DNA from: Anastrepha obliqua
Lineage: Eukaryota; Arthropoda; Insecta; Diptera; Tephritidae
DNA: 64,000 nucleotides
Reading direction: 5' to 3'
NCBI RefSeq assembly: GCF_027943255.1
Contig: NC_072893.1
Span: 96,603,784 to 96,667,783 of the forward strand
The notes beneath the pieces were generated by a model that made no database searches, was not told where the DNA came from, and worked only from the letters and a program-made list of their open reading frames with translations. Positions 33,001 through 42,313 of the stretch are shown piece by piece. Positions within the stretch are counted from its first letter, which is position 1. Every line of letters starts with the position of its first letter. Both the position numbers and the translations under genes were made by a program.

Positions 33001-34736
33001 ATGAGTGAAAGTAATGAAGAAATACGTTATATTTTGAAATTTTTGTATAAAACAGGGAAGAATGCCACGCAAGCCACCAGTGAAATTTGTGAAGTTTACG
33101 GAGACGATGCTGTATCAGTTCGTGTAGCACAACAATGGTTCGCTCGTTTCCGTTCTGGAAATTTCGATGTGAAAGATGCACCTCGCGCCGGTCGACCTAT
33201 CGTTGAAAAAGTCGATGAAATTATGGAAAATATTGACCAGGACCGTCACATAAGCTGCCATGACATCGCCAAAGCACTAAACATTCATCATCAAACGGTT
33301 TTGAACCATTTTAAAAAGGCTGGTTACAAAAAGAAGCTCGATGTTTGGGTACCACATGAATTTTCTGTAAAAAATTTAATGGACCGAATTAACATCTGCG
33401 ATTCTTTGCTGAAACGAAATGAAATCGAACCACATCTGAAGCGAGAAGTGGATCAAATACGACAATAATGTGCGAAAAAGATCTTGGTGAAGCTCAACAA
33501 ATGGTCGCAAAGCCAGGATTGACGCCTCGAAAGGTTATGCTATGTGTTCGGTGGGATTGGAAAGGAATCATCCACTATGAGCTGCTCCAGCCTGCTCGAA
33601 CGATTGATTCTACACTCTACTGTCAACAACTGATGAGATTGAAGCAAGCAATCGAAAAAAAACGGCCAGAACTGATCAGCAGAAAGGGTGTCGTCTTCCA
33701 TCAGGACAACGCTGGGCCACACACATCTTTGATGACTCGGCAAAAACTGGAAGAGCTTGGCTGGGAAGTTTTGATGCATCCACCGTATAGCCCTGACCTT
33801 GCACCATTGGACTACCATTTGTTTCGGTCAATGCAGAACTCCCTTAAGGGGGTAGGGTTTAGCGCTAAAAAAAACACTTTTTTTTTGAATTTTTTACAGA
33901 AATATGGCTTAAGATACTTTAATAAAATCAGGTGCATGTTATTGTACATCTTTTCAATAAGTTTTTAAAAAATATTAATAATAAAATATTGACAAATAAG
34001 CCCATGACAGAGTTTTTTTGGAGATATGTTTTTCGAGAGGTGCTCTGCGGTGCCAATCGGCATTCGTCGTAGAATCATCTGAAACTAAAAAAGTCGAATT
34101 TTTCAGTTAAAGTATGACGTAATGCTCCCCCCCCCCCCCCCCCACCCCCACATTAATAATTTTTTTTTTTTTCATTTTTGTAGTTTTGGTGGCAAAAAAA
34201 CGTAAAACGAGCATTTTTGGCGAAAAATTTCACCATATTTGTAAGTGAAAAACAACCTTAAAAAACAAAAAATAAAAAAAAACAGTGTAGGGTGTATTTT
34301 TGATTTAGAAAACGTGTGCCAAATTTGAAAAGAATCGGTTGAATAGTTTCGGAGTTGTGATTGGCACCGACTTTTAAGAAGTCGTTTCGGGAAAAACGCG
34401 TTTGAAAAAATGACTCTGAAAAATTATCGATGCTCCGCATTCCAGGTAGAGTGCCTACAAAGGCTATAACTTTGAGAGTTCTGCTCCGATCCACTTAAAA
34501 TTTTGACACAACATTCTTGAAATGATTTACTATAAGATGAGTGAAGAAAAAAAATTTCGATTTTGTGACCCTACCCCCCCCTTAATGGAGTAAAGTTGGC
34601 TTCAAGAGAATCCTGTGAAAAGTACTTGTCGCAGTTTTTCACCGAGAAACCACAAAAGGCTTAGACTGATGGAATAATGTCTCTAGAAGAAAAATGGCAA
34701 AAGGTGGTCGACCAAAATGGTACATATTTGGTTTAA
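33001..34736 (+). pseudogene. mariner transposase, first catalytic Asp deleted and gene split
   Basis: Starts MSESNEEIRYILKFLYKTGK at 33001. HTH motifs VAQQWFARFRSGNFD and DIAKALNIHHQTVLNHF are intact, as is WVPHEFSVKNLMDR. At about 33443 a small deletion removes the TGDEKW-type segment with the first catalytic Asp and shifts the frame; IKYDNNVRKRSW then reads in another frame. The next frame holds QMVAKPGLTPRKVMLCVRWD, FHQDNAGPHTS (second Asp) and YSPDLAPLDYHLF (third Asp). Coding resumes after the TTAA insert with GVKLASRES and ends YLV-stop at 34734-34736. Confidence 0.92.
33848..34581. mobile_element. TTAA-flanked 734-bp element, twin 2, inside the mariner gene
   Basis: TTAA at 33844-33847 and 34582-34585. 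Ends GGGGGTAGGGTTTAGCGC and (minus) GGGGGGGTAGGGTCACAAAA. Nearly identical to 29648-30381; the main differences are the lengths of C and A runs (a long C-run interrupted by A near 34127-34149 here). Removing it with one TTAA restores Ser-Leu-Asn-Gly codons of the mariner transposase, which fixes the target site precisely. Confidence 0.92.
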
Positions 34737-34815
34737 TAAAGTTCATTATAAATATAAAAAAAAATGAGTTGAAGTTTGATTAAAAATACGAAAAGACTTT
34801 TCCGACTACCCCATA

Positions 34816-35257
34816 TATCTTCCTTTCTTCAAAAATAATACTGGGTCACAAAATTTACGCTTGGTTAACAATTCAAAAACAATAGGAAGAAGAATATCCT
34901 TTTTCAAGTCGTAAGGCACGGACCCTTCAACTGAAGCGCATCATTGCCTAAATAGGGCAGGAACCATGGAATATGTACTGCAAAAACATGTACGGGATAG
35001 GTTACCACAAAGCCAGTCGTGGAAGTCATTTAAATGAACTTATACTCCACAATTAATCGGAAGGTTTACTCTTTGTAGAATATTCAACTGTGTTTATAAC
35101 TTTTTAAAAATAAATCTTCAAACTTTTAATATTGATTCACGAAGCGCTCGATAATTTTGACCGGCTATGTGAGCAGCGCGCAAGAGTTTGGAATTAATGC
35201 TAATGGTCGCAATGGTATTATAATCAGAGATAGGTAAATATCTATGTACGATTACAC
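34816..35257. other. unassigned spacer
   Basis: Nothing recognised. Confidence 0.45.
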
Positions 35258-35402
35258 AAAGCTCCTCACAAAGAACCACTTACTGTTCGGAGTCGGCTAA
35301 AAACTGTATGGCCCTCCATTTGTGGAACAACATCAAGACGCACACCACAAATAGGAGGAGGAGCTCGGCCAAGCTCCCAAAAAGGAAGTAAGCATCAGCT
35401 AT
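35258..35402 (+). repeat. tRNA-derived SINE, 3' half only
   Basis: 'ggagtcggctaaaaactgta', 'ccatttgtggaacaacatca', 'agacgcacaccacaaatagg' and 'ggagctcggccaagctccca' match the 3' half of the family. No head. Confidence 0.82.
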
Positions 35403-36130
35403 ATACAGGGTGCATACAGTATTTGAGGACATACAGATATGTAACTTCCCAAAACCATTATTTTTTTCGCCAATTTAAAAATTTATAATTGTCGTAAATA
35501 TGTCCGGTTATGCCGGATAAAACGAGAACAGCGAATTATCCGATTAAAACGCCTTCCAAGAAAGTTACACACCCTGAAGCGCCTAAGATGTCATGGATTT
35601 TGACCAAGATCAAAATAAAACCGCTGAAATGACCATAGCACGGATGGCTATGTTCCAGTTCTATAGAGTTGTCATGCACACGAAGTTTCCAGTCGCTGTT
35701 ATGGTTTTAGGTGTTATGAGCAACAAAGGACATGTCAACACACTTCTCACTCAAGCATTTGGAGTGAATTCTGTTGCAGATATTGATGCTCTATAGACAG
35801 TAGCGAAACTCTGGGTTGATAGTGTACGCGTTGCCAGCCCATACGTCTTTCATTAAGACACAAGATTGGATGCCTGCAAATTTCCATCGCCACATAACAC
35901 CTAACTTACGGCCACCTTGAGCGTGAAACTAATAAGCATCCTCTTAACACCATTTCCATTTCTTTTCTGAAGGCTGCAATTAATACCGTTATGGGCAAAA
36001 TGCATAAGGAGCGTTTGATTCGGGCATGCAACATTTTCCGGACCCATAAAAGTTATCTGGTAGCTCATTTCAACAAAATTCGCGCGGGACTAATGGAATC
36101 ATATTTTATGCTATTTATGCTATTTACGTA
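35403..36130 (+). pseudogene. maT-like (DD37D-type) ITm transposase relic
   Basis: Plus-strand fragments: FQFYRVVMHTKFPVAVMVLG then VMSNKGHVNTLL (35650-35750), ETLG..DSVRVASPYVF (35800-35850), KTQDWMPANFHRHITPNL (35866-35920), and ETNKHPLNTI then AAINTVMGKMHKERLIRACN (35930-36035). This matches the family in which 'VMVLG..S..GHVMPP' precedes a QQDSAPSH box and PSSPDLNPLDYYVW. The second-Asp box itself is deleted at about 35850 and the third-Asp region is unreadable. DD37D spacing is inferred from the family, not measurable here. Confidence 0.62.
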
Positions 36131-37105
36131 AAGTCCGTTAATTGTAAGTAATAATTAGATTTTAGGGCATTCGGTGAACGCGTACGTTTGGAAGGTATTG
36201 AAATCAGAAAACCAGTGAACCACTAGTCATAATTTTTTAAAATTAACCTTCATGGGAACGAAATTGTGAGACCTTTATATGAGTATTTAAAATAATAATA
36301 ATAATAAAACATACAAATAAGGTACTAAATACCTTTTTAGAAAAGAAAATTTCAAACCTGAATTGATGTGCGCCTGTCAGCACACACTCATGCCACGCAA
36401 ACGTCAAATGAAGCAAAGCAATGGTACACTCCATTGCCGCGAATGCATCAACGTGCCCTGCACCACAGGGGCACACACACACACACACATTCCATAGTGG
36501 TAGGAGTATTGCGAAATAGCTACATCGAAAAGCTTTTAAGGAATTTCGGCGATAATGCCAATCAACAATTCTTGGCATTATTCTTTCTGTAACAAATACA
36601 TATCCAAACAGAACTGGCGGCTCCAGCAGTGTTTACTTAGCAGCGATAATTGGTAATACGTGCGGCAAGGATGCCATGTTTCAGCAACAGCTAGTCGTGA
36701 TATACGGGCATACACCCAATAAACACCTAAATCGTTTTTCAAGTTGTCGAATACGATTCTTTAAAAACACGGGAAAACTTGAACACATTTCTGAAATGTT
36801 AATATATAAAATTGGGAATTCCTTCTTTTATTTAATTAGTGAACTAAAAGTAATTTTTCCAATAAAATATTGCACTCTGCTTTTGCAAAAGCAACTAATC
36901 CGTAAAGGTTTACCGGGCATACCATACCAGCCAAAGCCAAAGCAATGCATTTGAAGTGGGTTCGTTGTGCATGCCTTTGGTGAAAAGTGCCGTAATGGTG
37001 TAACGGTAGTAGCACCGTAATAGCAATCGGATTTTATTAAATTTTACATTCTGTCAAAAAAATATCGGGAATTGTTCATTTAAAAAGCGCGCTTTACACA
37101 TACCT
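36131..37105. other. unassigned intergenic sequence with (CA)9
   Basis: A (CA)n run at 36472-36489. No recognised gene. Confidence 0.5.
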
Positions 37106-37267
37106 ATGTCTAAATTTTTCTTGCTGGAATGTTGGTACAACCGTCCTCTTTAGTGTCGTAGAGCTGGCTTGGGCGATTGACTCTTTCAAGCCCTTCAAGT
37201 CACCTGGACCCCATGGCATTATACCGGCTCAACTGCAGAAATCTGCTGAGGTATCATGTCATTGGCT

Positions 37268-37583
37268 TCTTCCTGCTCAAATATGAACGAGACGGTATCA
37301 ATAAAACGGTCCGCGGATGACATATGGCAAAATTAAATTTTTTATTTTTTGGTAAGACTGTTATAAGCTTACATGGCAAATTTCAGCGTGATATGTCACA
37401 TAGTTTGTTTTCTGTGCTACTGTAAACAAGTCAAGCTCGAGTGTGTTCTTCGAATTCTCTTTTATGACTTCAATTGTCTCAAAATATTTTCCACGGAGCA
37501 ACAACTTGAGCTTGGGAAACAGGAAAAGGTCACATGGAGCCATCTCAGGCGAATACGGTGCTTGCGAAACGATATTAACATTA
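37268..37583. repeat. fold-back fragment of mariner lineage B
   Basis: 37268-37457 follows the left end of the 9537-10781 mariner in the same orientation (TCCTGCTCAAATATGAACGA ... TTCTTCGAATT). From 37453 on, the text is the reverse complement of that element's 3' coding region (about 10595 back to 10465). The joint is the shared TTCTTCGAATTC block, present directly in the 5' leader and inverted in the 3' coding part. The right terminal repeat is missing. It sits within the LINE. Confidence 0.87.
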
Positions 37584-37719
37584 TACGCAAGCTGTATAGA
37601 TAGGGGTACATACCCAGATCTTGGAGGGCTGTGAGAGTTACTTTCATACCCAAGGCAGGTAAGATTTCACATGTATCCCAAAGGATTTCAGACCAATCAG
37701 TCTCTCCTCGTTCCTGATT

Positions 37720-38000
37720 GATCTACACATAAGGAGTGAAATTCCTCGGGGGCGTTTATCGTACGCTCAACATGCTTACTCTAAAGGCAGATCGGTAGAG
37801 TCTACTTTGCATACAATTGTTAAGGACATCGAGGTGTCCCTCCACCAGAAGGAGTTCACTGTAGGTGTCTTCCTCGACATTGAGGGGGATTTTAATAATG
37901 TCCTCCCGGAGGCAATCACCAGGTCGCTAGGTAAACTAGGAGTCGGAACCGAACTCATAAGGCTTACCCACACGATGCTTAGCGATAGAACGGTCGTGGC
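37720..38000 (+). pseudogene. LINE reverse transcriptase palm, truncated before YADD
   Basis: LSYAQHAYSKGRSVESTLHT then KEFTVGVFLDIEGDFNNVLP carries the first RT Asp (FLDIEGAFNN-type). It continues LGKLGVGTELIRLTHTMLSD then RTVVAEW at 38000, where sequence jumps to RNase H. The YADD box and thumb are deleted. Confidence 0.85.
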
Positions 38001-38003
38001 AGA

Positions 38004-38564
38004 ATGGCTTCTCTCTCGATTGCATCCGAATACTTCGTCATCAGGCTCATTTGGATTCCCGGGCACAGCGGCATAGAGAGAAACTGCTGGGCTGATGAGC
38101 TGGCTAGACAGGAAACTTCAGAGTCGGTTTCGTCGCGAAATGAGAGAATCGGCGTTCCCCTGAGAACCTGTGGTCTGCTCCTGGAAAGATGGGCCTCGAG
38201 TCAACTCAGCGAGCGCTGGGCTAGTGCACAAACGTGCAAGGTCGCGAGATCCTTCTGGCCACGGGTATATCGGGGACGCTCAAGGGAACTTCTAAGGCTA
38301 ACAAAGCCCCAGCTCTCGAATTTGTTGGGCATCCTTACCGGATATTGTCCGTTAGGTGTTCATGCCGTGACACTTGGGATTGCCTCAACTCCGTTCTGCA
38401 GAAACTGTCTGGAGGACGAGGTGGAATCACCTCAACACCTGCTTCTCAGCTTCCCTGCTCTCGTCTGGCAAAGACGTAGACATCTAGGCTCTCACTTTTT
38501 CGCTACGCCTGCGGATATAGCCGGTGTAAATATGTACCATAAATTTGGTGAAGTTCATCAGTAG
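38004..38564 (+). pseudogene. LINE RNase H end and C-terminal knuckle, open frame
   Basis: A 186-codon open frame. LIWIPGHSGIERNCWADELA holds the final RNase H His and Asp (HSG...AD). It is followed by GVPLRTCGLLLERW, LLGILTGYCPLGVHAVTLGI and FCRNCLEDEVESPQHLLLSF then PAL, a C-x2-C...H motif in which the expected last Cys is Ser. The start Met is incidental, since upstream is a deletion joint. Confidence 0.87.
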
Positions 38565-38750
38565 CTTGTTGCGGCTAACTACGAACGCAAATCAGCCACC
38601 GTCGGCGTCGTCGTAAAATATATGGTCATCATCGTCTCTAATCCCAAGGCTCCTTCTTCCTTCCCTTCTCCTTTCTCCTCTCCCATGTATGGCACCACAA
38701 CGGACGAATTTTTAATATTTGTCCAAGTGAGCCCTTAGCTAGGGTAGCCA

Positions 38751-38770
38751 TTTAACCTAACCTAACCTAG
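38751..38770 (+). repeat. (CCTAA)3 LINE tail
   Basis: TTTAACCTAACCTAACCTAG at the 3' end of the LINE. It equals the arthropod telomere unit (TTAGG) in reverse complement, but its position at a LINE end explains it. Confidence 0.8.
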
Positions 38771-38779
38771 TGTCTTAGA

Positions 38780-39990
38780 GCTTGAGTGTGATCGGTCTTG
38801 TTTTTGGCATTTAATTATTTCAGTGAACCGCAGGTGTGCTCTGTGATTTTCAATATGAATAAAAATATCGAAGAAATTTTTATTTTAAATTGTGTGTTTC
38901 GAACGGGATTTCGTGTGGCGAATCGTTGAAAATGTTGCGGAAAGTCTATGGCGAGTGTGCTTTATCAACAACACGGGCCTACAAGTAATATAGTATAAGG
39001 CTTTTGCAGATGACCGAAAAGTCGCTCAAGATTTGCCCCGTCTGGTCGCCCATCAACGTTTTCAACAGATCAGAACGTCGACAGAGTCAAGGAAATGGTG
39101 CTGGAAAACCACCATTTCAGGTTGAAGGAGGTAGCTTGTGACCTTAGCGTGTCCCAGGAATCAATTCGCAACACCAATTGGGCATGAGACGCGTGGCTAC
39201 TTGACTCGTTCCAAGAGAGTTGAATTTCTTTCAAAAAATTCATTGGAAGAAGGTCGCTAAAGGCATGGAAGAAGGTCGCTTGAGCAAGTGAATTCGAACG
39301 TTTATCTAGTGCATCATAACAGGTGATGAGACGTGGTTACATGAGTTTGACATGCAAACCAGTCAACAGGTGGCTGAATGACGCTATCAACATGCGCCGA
39401 AACCCAAAAAACCACCTCAAAGTCGGTCAAAAGTGAAAGGTCATGCTACTCGTTTTCTTTGATTATTATGGTGTTGTGCACTCGGAATTCGTTCCAAATG
39501 ATTCTACGGTAAGTGAAGAATACTATTTGGAAGTCATGCGACGTTTTAGAGGGAATGTGCGTAGAAAACGGCTCAATTTGTGGACAGAAAACTCTCGGAT
39601 CTTGCACCATGATAACGCACCATCTCACAAGGCTCATATTGTGAACACTTTTTGGACCAAAAACTCGACAAATATCATCGAACAACCACCTTATTCACTG
39701 GACTTAGCCCACTGCGAATTTTTCCTTTCCCCAAAACTTAAATTGCCACTCCACGGACACGGCCTTGAGTCGATAGAGGTCATTAAGGAGAATTCGCTGA
39801 ACGAGCTGAAGAAGATCTCTTCAAATGCTCTTAAAAGGTGCTTTGATGACTGGACTAATCATTGGCATATGTGTATTGCATCGAATGGAGCCTATTTTGA
39901 AGACTCTATTGAAGGAATTATTTTGAGTTTTGTTGAACAATTCCCAGTACTTTTTTGACAGAATGTATTTTTAATTTACAACTCCAGCGT
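38780..39990 (+). mobile_element. mariner element (lineage D), ends not resolved
   Basis: Defined by its transposase remains. I could not match inverted ends with confidence on either side, so the limits are approximate. It follows directly after the LINE tail. Confidence 0.7.
38856..39958 (+). pseudogene. mariner transposase with third catalytic Asp changed to Glu
   Basis: Starts MNKNIEEIFILNCVFRTGFR at 38856 and is broken by several stops and shifts to 39440: ENHHFRLKEVACDLSVSQES is the HTH, and IITGDETWLHEFDMQTSQQV (first Asp) is near 39315. From 39443 a 171-codon frame is open: ILHHDNAPSHKAH (second Asp) then PPYSLDLAHCEFFLSPKLK. Thirty-four residues after the second Asp comes Glu in CEFFL where mariners have Asp. 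The C-terminus HWHMCIASNGAYFED is intact. Confidence 0.88.
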
Positions 39991-40280
39991 TCAATTTCTG
40001 TGAGGGCTACCAAACTTTCGAATACTTCAATCAGCCGTTAGACCATGATTTTTAGAACTTTAACATTAGGTGCCAACGGTTCCAATAAATATTTAATTTT
40101 TACACGCAGACAAAGTAGTGAACTCTGCTATGCTGATTTTGATATCTTATCGTTTCCTTTCTAGCACTTTTAACAGCTGGTTACCATATTTTCTTCATTC
40201 AATCCAAAAAGTATTCATTTTATACATAAATTATTTTATCGATTCTTCTTTTGTTGAGAACTACATAATAAATTATAGAG
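39991..40280. other. unassigned spacer
   Basis: Nothing recognised. Confidence 0.4.
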
Positions 40281-40549
40281 GCGGCCGCCGTGGCCGAATG
40301 AGTTTGTGCATGAAATATCAAAATTTAGAAAAACTTTTTCTAATGCCGGTCGTCCCGCGGCAGGCAATGGCAAACCTCCGAGTGTATTTCTGCCGTGATA
40401 AAGCTCCTCATAAAAATATCTGCCGTTCGGAGTCGGCTTGAAACTGTAGGTCCTTCCATTTGTGGAACAACATCAAGACGCACACCACAAATAGGAGGAG
40501 GAGCTCGACCAAACACCCAAAAAGGGTGTACGCGCCAATTATATATATA
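40281..40549 (+). repeat. tRNA-derived SINE, copy with internal head deletion
   Basis: Starts GCGGCCGCCGTGGCCGAATG (A-box region) then skips the B box and enters the core 'ctaatgccggtcgtcccgcg'. The full 3' half 'ccatttgtggaacaacatca', 'aaaagggtgtacgcgccaat' and a (TA)n tail follow. Loss of the B box should abolish polymerase III transcription. Confidence 0.87.
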
Positions 40550-40760
40550 CAGTACTCCCTGGATTATCCGTCTCTCTGTTATCCGTCACCTCTGTTAACC
40601 GTCACCGTTTTAAGATTTTTCACAATACATATTGCAGTAATAGTCATGAAACGGTCGAAATCATGTTGGAACAAAACTCCTCGCGCAATATTTTTGTTTT
40701 TCAAAGAGCAAAGTAACTGTTATTTTGTCCATTCTACCCAAACATGATGCATGCGACATT
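40550..40760. repeat. pogo/Tigger-like terminal fragment
   Basis: TA followed by CAGTACTCCCTGGATTATCC then GTC, with repeats 'ttatccgtc' and 'ttaaccgtc'. CAGTA-type ends with repeated 'tATCCG' motifs are typical of pogo-group elements. No matching right end found. It starts exactly where the SINE (TA)n tail ends. Confidence 0.62.
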
Positions 40761-40922
40761 TTGTTCCATCATACTTTTTATGTTTATTTTTTTACTTTTT
40801 ATGTAATTAGACATGCAAAAGATGATTATAAATTATTTTTAATATATTCAATATATTTATTTTCACAACCAAAATTAGAAACTTAACAAAATATCTTCAA
40901 TAGAGAAAAACAAAAATAAGTA

Positions 40923-42227
40923 CAGTGAAACCTCCCACAAGCGGACACTCACGGTTCCACAATTTTCGTCCGCTTATGGGGAGTGTCCGCTTATGGGGGT
41001 TGAAAAAAACTCTAAGTTAAAATTACTATCCCACCTCTTTAAACAATTTTTTTACGTTTTTTTATGGTACGTTCAGTTTTTTTCATATTTATTGAAAAAT
41101 ATATATGTAATGATACTTAAAATTTTGTATTATACCCTGATCGAGGGGCTGACAAACGGATGTTGTAGTAGCAGGTAAAAAGATCAACTTTATGTTATCT
41201 AGTTAAATATAGCATTGTCCAAAAATAATAAAATTTTTCTCTTCTGGCAGCCCATTTTTTTATCAAGCATTTCTAGCCACTCACACATAATTTCACGAGA
41301 CATCCAAGCTTTCCGGTTTGACTTCCATTCCAACTGCAAACTTCCTATATTGCCTCTTTTAAAGACGAGAGGGCATGCTGATTTTCCGATAACCAATGGC
41401 TTTTCTTTATCTCCAACCATATTGGCACACAATAGCACAGCTAATCTTTCTTTTGATAACTTACCGCTCACGCATTTTTCATTCTTCAGAGCAAGAGTTT
41501 TATAGGGCAAAGCACTGAAAAATAGTCCAGTTTCATCCGCGTTGTAAATATCTTTTGGGCTGTAGCCTAATAAAATATTTGGTAGTTTTTGTTTAAATTG
41601 CTGCACATCCTCGAAATTAACCTCGGAAGATTCCCCACATATTCTTTTGAAAGTCACATTATGACGCCTACCCCATTTCTCCAACCATCCATTTGACGCA
41701 GACAAATTTTGAATACCTAATCGGCCAGCGATTTCTTTTACTTTTTCCTTTATAATAATACCCGATATTGGTATATTTTTGCTTCTGGCCTTAACGAACC
41801 ATTCGAAACTCAAATAGTCAACTTTTGAGCCATCCGCGTTTAAGAACTTTTTCTTTTTGTTGACGTTATCACCGCCCATCCATGTTCTTTTAATATCTGT
41901 TATTTCTACTATTGTCTATCTACTATCTTTGTTGTCCGTGGATTAGAGTATCGCGCCCGCTTATGAGAGGTTTTTATTGTTTTATTTACACATTTGCTCA
42001 GTGATATATTTTGCTTGTCCGTTACCGAGAGGTCCCCGTCCGCTTTCGAGAGGTGATTAGAACAAAAAAAAAAATGAGAAAAAGTGTCCGCGTCCGGTTA
42101 TTAGAGTGGCCGGTTATTAGAGTGGAATTCGTTCTAAAAACACAATATAAAGCTTGGTTCCTCAGTTTTTGTCCGGTTATGGGGAGTGCCCGCTTATTGG
42201 AGGTGTCCGCAAGGGGAGGTTTCACTG
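40923..42227 (-). mobile_element. Tigger-like (pogo group) transposon
   Basis: Inverted ends CAGTGAAACCTCCCACAAGC (left) and CAGTGAAACCTCCCCTTGCG (reverse complement of right), flanked by TA at 40921-40922 and 42228-42229. Both subterminal regions are packed with 'gtccgcttatggggag' and 'ccggttattagagtgg'-type repeats. Encodes a CENP-B/DDE transposase on the minus strand. Length 1305 bp, short for a full Tigger. Confidence 0.92.
41199..41879 (-). pseudogene. Tigger transposase, C-terminally truncated
   Basis: A 226-codon frame. It opens in the CENP-B HTH region (DYLSFEWFVKARSKNIPISG, IIKEKVKEIAGRLG, SNGWLEKWGRRHNVTFKRIC), followed by the DDE domain with IYNADETGLFF (first Asp), KERLAVLLCANMVGDKEKPL and [11 protein letters not shown] (second Asp). 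The third acidic residue and everything after it are absent, and the upstream CENP-B N-terminal HTH is shortened. One open frame is kept, so it may be an internal-deletion derivative rather than an old relic. Confidence 0.9.
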
Positions 42228-42313
42228 TATATTAATCTTGTATACTATATAAAAACAAAGAACGGAAACTAACTTAACTGAGAATAGTATTACTAATGTC
42301 AAATAAAGTTCTT

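Larger units (their letters stand above)
32819..34813 (+). mobile_element. mariner element (lineage C) split by a TTAA element
   Basis: Inverted ends TTGGGTAGTCGAAAAAGTCT (left) and TGGGGTAGTCGGAAAAGTCT (reverse complement of right), flanked by TA at 32817-32818 and 34814-34815. Without the 734-bp insert plus one TTAA, the element is about 1257 bp, normal for mariner. The insert lies inside the transposase gene at 33844-34585. Confidence 0.93.
37110..38770 (+). mobile_element. RNase-H-type LINE, internally deleted, split by a mariner fragment
   Basis: RT fingers text VELAWAIDSFKPFKSPGPHG (37160-37225) is interrupted by mariner material, and RT resumes WRAVRVTFIPKAGK (37622-37663), followed by the palm frame and the RNase H/C-terminal frame. 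An internal deletion joins RT to the RNase H end near 38005. The 3' end has a C/T-rich untranslated stretch and a (CCTAA)3 tail at 38751-38770. Confidence 0.85.

Noticed and set aside
36472..36489. (CA)n as regulatory Z-DNA element
   Set aside because: An ordinary short microsatellite with no gene nearby.
38004..38564. A 186-codon open frame as a host gene
   Set aside because: It reads as RNase H end plus LINE C-terminal knuckle and is bounded by a deletion joint and a LINE tail.
38751..38770. Interstitial telomere
   Set aside because: Only three units, at the exact 3' end of a LINE, in an order whose telomeres do not use this repeat.
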